Positions 33,637-41,630 of a stretch of 64,000 nucleotides of DNA are shown here, one piece after another. The notes under the pieces are model-generated. The model ran no database searches, was not told where the DNA came from, and saw only the letters and a program-made list of their open reading frames with translations. The stretch is taken from NCBI GenBank assembly GCA_965227335.1, contig CBDDFV010000001.1:310001-374000 (forward strand), read 5' to 3'. Each line of letters opens with the position of its first letter. The stretch's first letter is position 1. Both the position numbers and the translations under genes were made by a program. This stretch comes from CBDDFV01 sp965227335 (GTDB lineage Bacteria > Planctomycetota > Phycisphaerae > Phycisphaerales > SM1A02).

Positions 33637-36162
33637 ATGGCGAACGACGGACCGAGCGCGCAACCGGGGACCGACGGACCCACGGTCCGCCGCACCGCCG
33701 CCCGTACGGTGGTCGGGGGTCGCCCGTCGGAGCCGGGCGAGGAACTCGCGCCGGGGACCGAGGTCGGCTCCTTCCGCATCATCGCCATGCTCGGCGCCGG
33801 CGGCATGGGGGAGGTCTACCTTGCGGAGGATCAGCGTCTCGATCGACGGGTGGCGTTGAAATCGATTCGCGCGGCGTGGCGGGCGTCGCCGTCCGCCCGC
33901 TCCCGGTTCATCCGCGAGGCCCGCGTCCTCTCCAGCCTCGAACATCCCGGGATCTGCCGGATCTACGATCTCGTCGAGACGCCCGACGCCGACTTCATCG
34001 TGATGGAGTTGATCGACGGCGAGACGCTCGATGTCGCGGTCGCCGACTGGCCGAAGCGCACGCGGTTGAAGCTCGCCGCCCAGCTCGCGCGGGTCATGGC
34101 CGTCACCCACGCGGCGGGCGTGATCCACCGCGATCTGAAACCGGCGAACGTCATGGTCACGTCCGACGGCGAGCCGAAGGTGCTCGACTTCGGCATCGCC
34201 CGGCCGGAGGCGGCGAACGAGGAGGAAGCCCTGGCGTCGGCGACGCTGTTGACCCGCATCGGCGGCGTCGCGGGAACGCCGATGTACATGAGCCCGGAGC
34301 AGGCGGCCGGAGAGATGCTGACCCCCGCGAGCGACATGTACTCGTTCGGCCTGCTCCTGCAGGAACTGATCACCGGCGAGTCGCCGCGCGACGACAGCAC
34401 GGACCTCGCCACCGCGCTCGAACAGGCGCGGCAGGGCGTTCGACGTCCCGAGCATGGCGTGCCGCGCGATGTGGCGGGGCTGATTCGCAGCCTGACGGCG
34501 AAAGTCCCCGGCGAACGACCGACGGCGGTCGAGACGGCGCAACGCCTGGAGCGGATCCGCAGCCGGCCGCGCCGGCGGGCGTTCGCGGCGGCGGCCGCCC
34601 TGATCGTGCTGGCGGCCGTCGCCGGCGGCGTGAAGTACACGGTGGATCTCGAGCGGGAGCGAAGCGCGGCGGTCGAGGCGCGAAATGACGCCGACGAGGT
34701 GATGTTCCGACTGCTCGAGGACATCGCGCCGGAACTCCGCCGGGTGCAGAGCCTCGATGCGCTGTCCGACGCCGCAGAACTGGTCATGGGGTACTACGAA
34801 CGACGCGAACCGTCCGCGTTGTCGGAGGTCGACATTCGCCGGTACGCGGCGGGTCGACAGATGATCGGTGAAGCCCGCTTCGCGCGAGGGGCGTTCGAAT
34901 CGGCCGAAGCGGCGTTTGCGGATCAGCGCCGGTTGCTGGAGGCGCTGCTCGCATCCGCCCCGGACGACGGGGAGACGCTCTTTGCGCTGGGCCAGGCGGA
35001 GTTCTACCTCGGCGCAATCGATAAGGACCGTGGCCAGCTCGATCAGGCGGAGGATCATTTTCAGACCTACCTCGACGTCAGCGAGCGCCTCGTGGAGATC
35101 GATCCGACGCGGCTCGACTGGTTGCTCGAAGTCGCATACGCGCACACCAACCTCGTCTACCTCCACCAGGATCGCGGCGACTTCGAGGCGTCGCGCGCCT
35201 CGCTCGACAAGTCGCTCGTGATCAAACGCGAACTGGTCAAGGCGGATCCGGAGAACGGCTCGTACGTCATGAGCCTGGCGAACGGGCTGTCGTTCCTGAT
35301 GGAAGTCGAACAGAAACGGGGACGGTTCGAGGAAGCGCGGCGGCCGGTCACGGAGGCGATCGGTCTGCTGGAGGCCATGATCACACGCACGCCGCAACGA
35401 ACGGATGCGCGATATCACCTCGCGTCGCGTCGACTGAATCTTGGCGAGCTGTACCTCGCGGAACGGAACTGGTCCGCCGCGCGTCAGAATTTCGTGCAGG
35501 CGCAGGACGTCGCCCGCCGGCTGGTGGAGCTGGACCCGAGCAACACGTTCTGGCGGCGGGAAATGGCGGTGGCGCGACGGCTGACGGGTCTGGCGTCGAT
35601 GCGGCTGCCCGATCTGGCCCGGGCCGAACTCGAGCTCGCGGCGGCGCGTCGTGGGTTTTCCGAACTGCTCGCGGACGAGCCGGATGAAGCCCAGTGGTCG
35701 TTCGACCTCGTGCGGGTTCACATCGATGAGGCTCGATTAGCGGAAGCGGCGGGACGGTGGGATGATGTCGTCACCGGGCTGGAGGTGGGAGAGGGGCGAC
35801 TGGTGGAGGTCGAGACCCGACTGAAAACGGACGCCGCGCCGGCGCCGGCGGAGATCGCGGTGTTGCGGGCGCGTCTGCACGTGGCTCGGGGTCGGGAGCG
35901 TCTGGCCCGGGGGGCGCCGGCCGAGGCCGCGGCGTATTTCGAGAGCGCGCTGCAGGCGTCCGTGAGGGTGCTGGCGGAGGTGGAGCGGAACGCGATGCTC
36001 GCGGTGGCGGCGGAGGCCTTGATCCGGCTCGATCGGTCGGACGAAGCGAGGCCGTACGTCGAGGGCTTGCAGGCGGTGCGGGCGTTGTCGCCGGAACTGG
36101 AAGATCTCTGGAAGCAGGTGCGGACGCGGACGGGGCGTGACGCGTCGAGAATGGACGGTTGA
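33637..36162 (+). CDS. Transmembrane Ser/Thr protein kinase with TPR-like C-terminal domain
   Basis: 841 residues. The N-terminal Hanks-type kinase (about residues 50-300) is complete: glycine loop GAGGMGEV, VALK Lys, catalytic loop HRDLKPANVMV, DFGIARPE, activation segment GTPMYMSPEQAAGEM, and SDMYSFGLLLQEL. A single helix follows (RRAFAAAAALIVLAAVAGGV, about residue 315). The C-terminal 500 residues are TPR-like (ALGQAEFYLGAIDKDRGQLD, TNLVYLHQDRGDFEASRASL, RLNLGELYLAERNWSAARQN) and are presumably extracytoplasmic. This is the PknB-type planctomycete architecture. It lies only 27 bp after the enoyl-CoA hydratase stop, so co-transcription is likely; a link to lipid metabolism is inference. 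A palindrome (36165-36180) follows the stop. Confidence 0.94.
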   Translation: MANDGPSAQPGTDGPTVRRTAARTVVGGRPSEPGEELAPGTEVGSFRIIAMLGAGGMGEVYLAEDQRLDRRVALKSIRAAWRASPSARSRFIREARVLSSLEHPGICRIYDLVETPDADFIVMELIDGETLDVAVADWPKRTRLKLAAQLARVMAVTHAAGVIHRDLKPANVMVTSDGEPKVLDFGIARPEAANEEEALASATLLTRIGGVAGTPMYMSPEQAAGEMLTPASDMYSFGLLLQELITGESPRDDSTDLATALEQARQGVRRPEHGVPRDVAGLIRSLTAKVPGERPTAVETAQRLERIRSRPRRRAFAAAAALIVLAAVAGGVKYTVDLERERSAAVEARNDADEVMFRLLEDIAPELRRVQSLDALSDAAELVMGYYERREPSALSEVDIRRYAAGRQMIGEARFARGAFESAEAAFADQRRLLEALLASAPDDGETLFALGQAEFYLGAIDKDRGQLDQAEDHFQTYLDVSERLVEIDPTRLDWLLEVAYAHTNLVYLHQDRGDFEASRASLDKSLVIKRELVKADPENGSYVMSLANGLSFLMEVEQKRGRFEEARRPVTEAIGLLEAMITRTPQRTDARYHLASRRLNLGELYLAERNWSAARQNFVQAQDVARRLVELDPSNTFWRREMAVARRLTGLASMRLPDLARAELELAAARRGFSELLADEPDEAQWSFDLVRVHIDEARLAEAAGRWDDVVTGLEVGEGRLVEVETRLKTDAAPAPAEIAVLRARLHVARGRERLARGAPAEAAAYFESALQASVRVLAEVERNAMLAVAAEALIRLDRSDEARPYVEGLQAVRALSPELEDLWKQVRTRTGRDASRMDG

Positions 36163-36164
36163 GT

Positions 36165-36180
36165 ATGAGGAGGTCCTCAT
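36165..36180. promoter_or_regulatory. Perfect 16-bp palindrome overlapping a Shine-Dalgarno/ATG
   Basis: ATGAGGAGGTCCTCAT is ATGAGGA/TCCTCAT around GG. It lies immediately after the kinase stop and contains GGAGGT plus the ATG of a possible 38-codon gene. It could be a protein-binding site or an RNA hairpin that masks translation initiation. Confidence 0.4.
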
Positions 36181-36295
36181 GACGGTGTTCCATCGAGCAG
36201 AGCGACGGCGCGTCGTTCGCCGCGTTCCGGGGCGTGGGGGCGTGCACGGTCTGGTCGACATCCTCAACGATCGAACCTCGGCGTCCCGACGCTGA
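36179..36295 (+). CDS. Possible small Arg-rich protein
   Basis: A 38-codon frame, MTVFHRAERRRVVRRVPGRG then GVHGLVDILNDRTSASRR, preceded by AGGAGG with 5-nt spacing, the best Shine-Dalgarno in this area. It sits in the 213-bp gap between the kinase and the 221-residue hypothetical gene. The Shine-Dalgarno and ATG are embedded in the palindrome at 36165-36180, so translation could be structure-controlled. Length, high Arg content and lack of any recognised relative make this uncertain; chance occurrence is possible. Confidence 0.25.
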   Translation: MTVFHRAERRRVVRRVPGRGGVHGLVDILNDRTSASRR

Positions 36296-36375
36296 TCGGC
36301 CCCGGGGGCGGCGTGTCGTCGGGCGGGTGAGGTTCAATCACAGGTTTGATCAATTCTGTCCGGAAGGAGCTCGCC

Positions 36376-37041
36376 ATGACTCAGTCTGACCCTCATGATC
36401 TCGGGCGCATCAAGATCTTCGGCCTGAAAGACACGACGACCGGCGCCCACGTCGGCGCGGTGGGGAAGTACAAGAAGGACGGCCCGCTGATCCGTCTCGA
36501 CGGGACGCACGTCCTGTGTCTTCATCGCAACGATTACGTGACCATCAAGCTGCCGCCCCAGGCGAACGCCGCCCGGCATTGCGCGGCGGACGAGTTCGCG
36601 CTTCCGGACGGCGCCACGATCGCCAGCATCGACTTCTATGCGAGCAAGGGTCACGAAGAGCGCCGCGAGCCGTTCGCCTCGGCGTCGGCGGCGGGCACGA
36701 CGGTGACCGTGAGCACGGGCGAGGTCGTTGGCGTCACGAAGCACAATCTGGCGCTCTTCGACGTCACGATCGCGCCGGATCGTCGATCGGCGACGCTGAA
36801 GGACGCCGAGGATCCGACCAAGTACGACCACATGAATCAGCACCCCGAGAAGTTCGGGGAGCACGTGTGGTATCTGGTCATCGTGAACGTGCCGGGCGAA
36901 GGGATGCTCGACATGGACCCGGAGCTCAACAACACGGGCGGCGGCAACGCGTCCGCCCATGGGCTCGTCAATATCGATGACTTTCCGGGGCTGGGCGAGG
37001 CGACGCTGATCGGCGACGGCTCGGGCGTCTCGACGGGCTGA
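36376..37041 (+). CDS. Conserved-looking hypothetical protein
   Basis: 221 residues from ATG 36376 with an AAGGAG Shine-Dalgarno. No signal peptide or membrane helix. The sequence is beta-rich: RIKIFGLKDTTTGAHVGAVG, GTHVLCLHRNDYVTIKLPP, GTTVTVSTGEVVGVTKHNLA, HVWYLVIVNVPGEGML. The C-terminal part is Asn/Gly-rich (DPELNNTGGGNASAHG). No family was recognised. Codon use and G+C content are like those of its neighbours. It stands between the kinase and the second crotonase; a promoter-like TATACT at 37052 separates it from the latter. Confidence 0.6.
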   Translation: MTQSDPHDLGRIKIFGLKDTTTGAHVGAVGKYKKDGPLIRLDGTHVLCLHRNDYVTIKLPPQANAARHCAADEFALPDGATIASIDFYASKGHEERREPFASASAAGTTVTVSTGEVVGVTKHNLALFDVTIAPDRRSATLKDAEDPTKYDHMNQHPEKFGEHVWYLVIVNVPGEGMLDMDPELNNTGGGNASAHGLVNIDDFPGLGEATLIGDGSGVSTG

Positions 37042-37058
37042 CGATCCCTTCTATACTG

Positions 37059-37092
37059 AACGGCCCTTCGAACGCCGCCCGCCCGGGCCGTT
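37059..37092 (+). other. Leader stem-loop upstream of the second crotonase
   Basis: AACGGCCC (37059-37066) and GGGCCGTT (37085-37092) are perfect 8-bp inverted repeats just downstream of a TATACT box (37052-37057) and upstream of the AAGGGA Shine-Dalgarno of the gene at 37125. It is a possible 5'-UTR structure or protein-binding site. Confidence 0.4.
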
Positions 37093-37124
37093 TGAGGGTC
37101 CGTTCAGCAGAAGGGAATCCCACC

Positions 37125-37946
37125 ATGTCCACCGCCAGCGCCCCCGCAGCGACGGAATACGAAACGCTCGAATACGCGGTCGAGAACCACGTGGCCTCGA
37201 TCACGATGAATCGGCCGGACGTCTACAACGCGTTCAACGATCAGCTCACGACCGAACTCCTCGGCGCGCTCAAGACCGCCGAGCGCGACCGCGACGTGCG
37301 GGTCGTCGTGCTCACCGGGGCCGGCAAGGCGTTCAGCTCCGGCCAGGATCTCGGCGACCTGAAGAAGAAATATGTACCGGGCCACGTCCCGCAGCTCGGC
37401 GAGGACCTCAAGCGACGATACGACCCGGTCATCAAGAAGATCACCGGCATGGACAAGATCGTCATCGCCGCGGTGAACGGCGTCGCGGCGGGCGCCGGAT
37501 GCAGCCTCGCCCTCGCCTGCGACATGCGGGTCGCGTCCAGCAAGGCGTCGTTCATCGAGGTCTTCATCAACGTCGGCCTCATCCCCGACTCCGGCTCGAC
37601 CTGGTTCCTGCCCCGCCTCGTCGGACTCGGCAAGGCGATGGAGCTGTGCTGCACCGGCGAACCCGTGAAGGCGGACGAGGCCCTGACCCTCGGCATCGTC
37701 AACCGCGTCGCCGAGCCGGACGAACTCATGTCCGCGACGAACGAACTCGCCGCGAAGCTTGCGGGACTCCCCGGGCGCGGCGTCGCCCTGACGAAGCACC
37801 TGCTGCGCAAGTCGTTCGAACGCAGCCTCGACGCCCAGCTCGAGGCCGAAGCGTTCGCCCAGGACACCGCGGGCCGGACGAAGGATCACTTCGAAGGCGT
37901 GACCGCGTTCATCGAGAAGCGCACGCCGAAGTTCACGCACGAGTGA
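37125..37946 (+). CDS. Enoyl-CoA hydratase/isomerase, PaaG-like
   Basis: 273 residues from ATG 37125 (AAGGGA upstream). Crotonase fold: MNRPDVYNAFNDQLTTELL, oxyanion segment AFSSGQDLGDLKKKY, VNGVAAGAGCSLALACD, SKASFIEVFINVGLIPDSGS. The GQDL pattern and the Asp in LIPDSGST, with GCSL replacing the first catalytic Glu, resemble PaaG (1,2-epoxyphenylacetyl-CoA isomerase) more than classical hydratases. Isomerisation of enoyl-CoA is an alternative. It is followed by a 3-hydroxyacyl-CoA dehydrogenase. No PaaABCE oxygenase genes occur in the window, so a phenylacetate role is unproven. Confidence 0.88.
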   Translation: MSTASAPAATEYETLEYAVENHVASITMNRPDVYNAFNDQLTTELLGALKTAERDRDVRVVVLTGAGKAFSSGQDLGDLKKKYVPGHVPQLGEDLKRRYDPVIKKITGMDKIVIAAVNGVAAGAGCSLALACDMRVASSKASFIEVFINVGLIPDSGSTWFLPRLVGLGKAMELCCTGEPVKADEALTLGIVNRVAEPDELMSATNELAAKLAGLPGRGVALTKHLLRKSFERSLDAQLEAEAFAQDTAGRTKDHFEGVTAFIEKRTPKFTHE

Positions 37947-37975
37947 TCGGGCGGTCGCCGGCCGATCACGGATAG

Positions 37976-37994
37976 CCCATGGCCCCGCCATGGG
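37976..37994 (+). repeat. Short intergenic hairpin
   Basis: CCCATGGC-CCC-GCCATGGG, 8-bp stem and 3-nt loop, 30 bp after the stop of the PaaG-like gene. Member of the dispersed hairpin family. Confidence 0.65.
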
Positions 37995-38045
37995 GTTGAT
38001 ACGAAATCAAAACGTGTCGGCGCGCCGTGGATCACGGTGTGCAAC

Positions 38046-38064
38046 CCCACGGCAGAGCCGTGGG
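38046..38064 (+). repeat. Short intergenic hairpin
   Basis: CCCACGGC-AGA-GCCGTGGG, 8-bp stem and 3-nt loop, 21 bp before the start of the 3-hydroxyacyl-CoA dehydrogenase gene. It is 70 bp from the hairpin at 37976, so the two form a close pair in one gap. Confidence 0.65.
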
Positions 38065-38084
38065 CGAACGTGGAGCTTCCACCC

Positions 38085-39278
38085 ATGCCCACCATCGGGA
38101 TCATCGGCGCCGGGACCATGGGCGCCGGCATCGCTCACGTCGCCGCGCAGGGCGGCTGGAATGTCCAGTTGCGCGACGTCGACGCCGACGTCGTCGACAA
38201 AGCCGTCAGCGGCGTGCGCGCGCGGTTCGATCGCAACGTCGAGAAAGGGCGGATGACGCCCGACGAACGCGACGCCGCCGCCGCGCGGCTGCACGTGGCC
38301 GTCGATCGCGCCGATTTCGCCGACGCCGAGATCGTCCTCGAAGCCATCGTCGAGGATCTCGCCGTCAAGGTCCGCGTGCTCGGCGAGTTCCTGCCCACGA
38401 TCCGCGACGATGCGATCATCGCGACCAACACGTCGTCGCTGTCGGTGACCACGCTGGGAGAGCGGCTTCACGCGGCGCCGCGCACGGTCGGCATGCATTT
38501 CTTCAACCCCGCGCCGCTGATGAAGCTCGTCGAGGTGATCGCCGGCGCGCACACCGACCCCGCCGTGGTCGACCGCATCGCCGACGTCGCGACGTCCTGG
38601 GGCAAGGTCGTCGCCCGCGCGGCGGACGTGCCCGGCTTCATCGTCAACCACGTCGCCCGACCCTACTACCTCGAAGCGTTCCGCATCCTCGAAGACCGTC
38701 TCGCGACGCCCGACCGCATCGACGAGACGATGCGCACGCTCGGCGGCTTCCGCATGGGGCCGCTCGAACTCACCGACCTCATCGGGCAGGACGTCAACAC
38801 CGCCACCACCCGCTCCGTCTGGACGCAACTCGACAAGCCGCCGCTGCTCGAACCCAGTGCGGTGCAGGAGCAACTCGTCGCGGACGGCCGTCTGGGACGC
38901 AAGACGAAGCGCGGCGTGTACGACTACGCCGGTGGCGACCCGACCGCCGGCCTCGTCATCGAGACGGTTCCCCTCGACCTCGATACGGATGCGCAGCGGG
39001 CGGTGACGGACTTCGTCGCCCACGCCGTCGAGACGCCCGGCGATCCGGACCAGAACTACATCTTCGCCCGGATCCTGTGCGGGCTGATCCGCCAGGCGAT
39101 GCTGGCGCACGAGCGGGGGGTCGCGACGCAGGAGGACATCGACGCAGCGCTGCGATTCGGCGTCAACTACCCGCGGGGCCCGTTCGACTGGGCGCGGGAC
39201 ATCGGCGCCGATCGCGTCGAGGCGATGTTCGCGGTGCTGGGGGATCGGTTTGCGGGGGTGCGGCCGGCGTCCTCGTAG
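38085..39278 (+). CDS. 3-hydroxyacyl-CoA dehydrogenase
   Basis: 397 residues from ATG 38085, GGAG upstream. NAD-binding N-terminal domain with IGIIGAGTMGAGIAHVAAQG; IIATNTSSLSVTTL and VGMHFFNPAPLMKLVEVI carry the catalytic His and surrounding motif; PGFIVNHVARPYYLEAFRIL leads into the first C-terminal domain. A second partial C-terminal domain (YIFARILCGLIRQAMLAHER, then FGVNYPRGPFDWARDIG) gives the PaaH/PaaC-like length. It oxidises 3-hydroxyacyl-CoA to 3-ketoacyl-CoA and together with the two crotonases covers two consecutive beta-oxidation steps. No thiolase is present here. Confidence 0.93.
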   Translation: MPTIGIIGAGTMGAGIAHVAAQGGWNVQLRDVDADVVDKAVSGVRARFDRNVEKGRMTPDERDAAAARLHVAVDRADFADAEIVLEAIVEDLAVKVRVLGEFLPTIRDDAIIATNTSSLSVTTLGERLHAAPRTVGMHFFNPAPLMKLVEVIAGAHTDPAVVDRIADVATSWGKVVARAADVPGFIVNHVARPYYLEAFRILEDRLATPDRIDETMRTLGGFRMGPLELTDLIGQDVNTATTRSVWTQLDKPPLLEPSAVQEQLVADGRLGRKTKRGVYDYAGGDPTAGLVIETVPLDLDTDAQRAVTDFVAHAVETPGDPDQNYIFARILCGLIRQAMLAHERGVATQEDIDAALRFGVNYPRGPFDWARDIGADRVEAMFAVLGDRFAGVRPASS

Positions 39279-39285
39279 GGGCGAC

Positions 39286-39597
39286 CTAGGCTGGTTCGCT
39301 CGCGTCGATCTCGCCCGCATCGTCCGCCTCATCCGACGGCGCGGCTTCGAGCACGTCGATCGACGAATACTGATCGAGGTTGAGGACGGTGATCTCGCCG
39401 TCGTCGAGCCGGAGTTCGAGGCGGTCGAGCCAGAGCTGGTCGTCCTTGGCGTGGGCGAACCACGAGCCTGTCTTCGCCTGCCGGAAGCGGACGACGACGC
39501 CTTCGGTCGCCTCGGTCCACGCCTCCTCGCGAAGCGGCATCTGCTGCGTCACGCGGACGCGGGACCCGGCCTGGATGAGATCGGTCTGCATGGCCAT
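39286..39597 (-). CDS. Small conserved-type hypothetical protein
   Basis: 103 residues: an SH3-like, beta-rich sequence (GSRVRVTQQMPLREEAWTEA, EGVVVRFRQAKTGSWFAHAK, DDQLWLDRLELRLDDGEITV) followed by an acidic tail (SDEADDAGEIDASEP). This resembles planctomycete DUF-type small proteins with an R-V-x-V-x-Q octapeptide start. Function unknown. There is no Shine-Dalgarno; TACACT at 39604-39609 (minus strand) ends exactly 6 nt before the ATG, which supports the start. Convergent with the dehydrogenase gene, with only 7 bp between stops. Confidence 0.75.
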   Translation of the reverse strand: MAMQTDLIQAGSRVRVTQQMPLREEAWTEATEGVVVRFRQAKTGSWFAHAKDDQLWLDRLELRLDDGEITVLNLDQYSSIDVLEAAPSDEADDAGEIDASEPA

Positions 39598-39653
39598 GGC
39601 GGCAGTGTAGCAGGGGGGCGGACCGGCGGCGACGCACGGGGCGATGAAGCCCG

Positions 39654-40934
39654 TCAGTGGGTCGTCGCGGCGTGATCCGACAGGGTGAGCGGGTTCGGAC
39701 CGACGACGGCCAGCGTGAACGGGCCGGTGTCGCGTCGGCCGAGATGATCGTTGAGGTCGTCGAGAGCGACCGCGTTGATCTCCGCCGCGACGTCGTCGAG
39801 CGTGCGGGCGCGGCCGAGGCGGAACCAGTCGGAGGCGATGCCGCCGGCCCGGGCCCGGGTCGACTCGCCCTGCATGATCAGGCTGGATTTGAGGCCGGTG
39901 ACCGCGCGTCGGAACTCATCCTCCGCCGCGCCCTGCCGCAGGCGTTCGATCTCGGTCATGCTGACGTCGAGCGTTTCCTGCGCGCGTTCGGGCGTGGTGC
40001 CGGCGTAGAGACGCACGTGTCCGCGATCGCGTCCGGCGATGTACGAGGCGCCGACGGAGTAGCAGAGCGAGCGTTTCTGGCGGACCTCGGTGAACAGCCG
40101 CGCGGACGTGCCGCCGGAGAGCACGGAGATCCCGAGTCGCTCCGTCATGGACAGCGGACTGCGGGCTTCGAGGGCGGGCCAGGCGAGTCCGATGTGGACC
40201 TGGGCGCTGGCGGTGTCGACGTGGAGCGGCGGCGGCGTCTCGTGCGTCGCGGGGGTCGGTTCGGGCGTCTCTCCGGACCAGTCGTCGAGGAGCGTATTGA
40301 GCTGGTCCGCGACCTGCTTCGGGTCGACGGCGCCGGCGACGCCGATGATCGACCCGAGGGGGTTCGCCCGCGTCGCCCATGCTTCTCGGAGTTGTTCGAT
40401 CGTCGCGTTCTCCAGGTCCGCGCGTTCGCCGTAACCGTTGCGGTTGAACGGCGCCGGCAGGTGCTGTTCGCGGAGCCGGAGGGAGACGAGATGCTGCGGA
40501 TCGTCCTCGAGGCCGTCGAGCTGCTGGAGGGCGAGGCTCTTCACCGCGTCGAGATGGTCCGCCGGCAACGCGGGCGTGCGCACCATCGCGGCGAGCAGCG
40601 GGAGCGCCTCCGGCAGCTTCGTGCCCAGCATCGTCGCGCTCAGGCTCAGGTGGTGCGCGCTGGTGTTGGAGGAGCGATGCACGCCGAGACGGTCGAAGGC
40701 GTCGGAGTGGTCGCGGCTGGAAAGACCGCCGGCCCCGCGAAAGATCAGCTCACTCAGCAGCGTCGAGTCGCCGACCTGTCCGTCGGGATCGCCGGCGCTG
40801 CCGACGGGGAGCAGCCACGTCAGCGCGGCGGACTGCATTGCATCATTCGGCTCGACCAGCAGCGTCGCGCCGCACGCCAGTTGAATCACGTCGATTGAGG
40901 GCATGTTCAGGCTCGGACGGAGGGAGGTGAACAC
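39654..40934 (-). CDS. M16-family peptidase-like protein lacking the zinc motif
   Basis: 426 residues. The start could be GTG 40934 (preceded by TAGGAT, which could act as AGGA Shine-Dalgarno) or ATG 40904 (416 residues). It has both M16 halves: an N-terminal region with LPVGSAGDP and, near residue 60, STLLSELIFRGAGG; and a C-terminal half with SGGTSARLFTEVRQKRSLCY, then SVGASY. Active M16 enzymes have HxxEH where this protein has TLLSE, so neither zinc-binding His nor the catalytic Glu is present. It is expected to be an inactive subunit comparable to alpha-MPP or the non-catalytic partner of bacterial M16 pairs. No catalytic partner is encoded nearby. Confidence 0.85.
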   Translation of the reverse strand: MFTSLRPSLNMPSIDVIQLACGATLLVEPNDAMQSAALTWLLPVGSAGDPDGQVGDSTLLSELIFRGAGGLSSRDHSDAFDRLGVHRSSNTSAHHLSLSATMLGTKLPEALPLLAAMVRTPALPADHLDAVKSLALQQLDGLEDDPQHLVSLRLREQHLPAPFNRNGYGERADLENATIEQLREAWATRANPLGSIIGVAGAVDPKQVADQLNTLLDDWSGETPEPTPATHETPPPLHVDTASAQVHIGLAWPALEARSPLSMTERLGISVLSGGTSARLFTEVRQKRSLCYSVGASYIAGRDRGHVRLYAGTTPERAQETLDVSMTEIERLRQGAAEDEFRRAVTGLKSSLIMQGESTRARAGGIASDWFRLGRARTLDDVAAEINAVALDDLNDHLGRRDTGPFTLAVVGPNPLTLSDHAATTH

Positions 40935-40980
40935 GAGATCCTACCCGATTCGTCCGCCCCGGATTCGCGGGAAATCGTCG

Positions 40981-41009
40981 TTGACGACGGCCGGCGCCCG
41001 ATGGACACT
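40981..41009 (+). promoter_or_regulatory. Candidate leaderless promoter
   Basis: TTGACG (40981-40986), a 17-bp spacer, and GACACT (41004-41009). The ATG at 41017 follows after 7 nt, so the transcript would begin at or next to the start codon. Confidence 0.5.
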
Positions 41010-41016
41010 GCGTTTC

Positions 41017-41604
41017 ATGACTGATCACGCGGATATACCGCTCGCGTCTTCTTCATCATCATCATCGTCGACCCCGCCGGATCCGGACCCCGCGTCCGCG
41101 GCCGACGCCACGTGGGGGGTTCGTCTGCTCGACGGGACGGAATACCGCGCGTCGAGTCGTGAGGAGCTGCTCGGATGGGCGCGGGCGGGTCGGGTGCCGA
41201 CGTCGGCGACGCTGGTCGTGCGGACGCCTGGCGGCGCGTCCCGCACGACGCCGGTGCTGGAGGATGCGGAAATCGCGCGGATCGTCGCCGCGCCGCCGAC
41301 GGTGCGGGGCGAGATGTCCTCGCCGCGGGGCGGGTTCTCGATGATCCCGTCGAAGAACAAGCCCGCGTTGATCGGGTATTACCTCGGATTCGTCGCCGCG
41401 CTGCTGTTCCTCGCGCCGGCGGTCGGTCCGATTCTCGGCGGGGTGACGATTCTGCTCGGGATCAAGGGGATCCGTCGGTACCAGGCGGACAACACGGTGC
41501 GGGGAATGACGCACTCGATCGTCGCGATTCTGCTGGGCTTGTTCGCGGTGGCGGCGGGCGGACTGGTTTCGGCGCTGATGATCGCGGCGATGCTGGATCT
41601 CTGA
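41017..41604 (+). CDS. Membrane protein with N-terminal GYF_2-like domain
   Basis: 195 residues from ATG 41017. After a Ser/Pro-rich head, residues 33-85 ([37 protein letters not shown]) resemble GYF_2 domains, with the typical W..R..G......S..EL..WA..GR pattern. Two C-terminal membrane helices follow ([40 protein letters not shown]) with a charged [12 protein letters not shown] loop, similar to DUF4190-like tails. Function unknown. It is 26 bp upstream of thyA, but thyA appears to have its own -10 box. Confidence 0.75.
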   Translation: MTDHADIPLASSSSSSSSTPPDPDPASAADATWGVRLLDGTEYRASSREELLGWARAGRVPTSATLVVRTPGGASRTTPVLEDAEIARIVAAPPTVRGEMSSPRGGFSMIPSKNKPALIGYYLGFVAALLFLAPAVGPILGGVTILLGIKGIRRYQADNTVRGMTHSIVAILLGLFAVAAGGLVSALMIAAMLDL

Positions 41605-41630
41605 ATCCGCGAGCGCGGTATCATCGCGGC

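Noticed and set aside
32701..35721. 1006-codon minus-strand frame opposite the crotonase and kinase genes
   Set aside because: Compositional shadow of two well-supported plus-strand genes. The peptide is dominated by Arg, Asp and Leu without motifs.
32399..39278. Complete phenylacetate catabolic cluster
   Set aside because: PaaG-, PaaF- and PaaH-like enzymes and a thioesterase are present, but no paaABCE oxygenase, paaK ligase, paaZ or thiolase is in the window. A general beta-oxidation role fits equally well.
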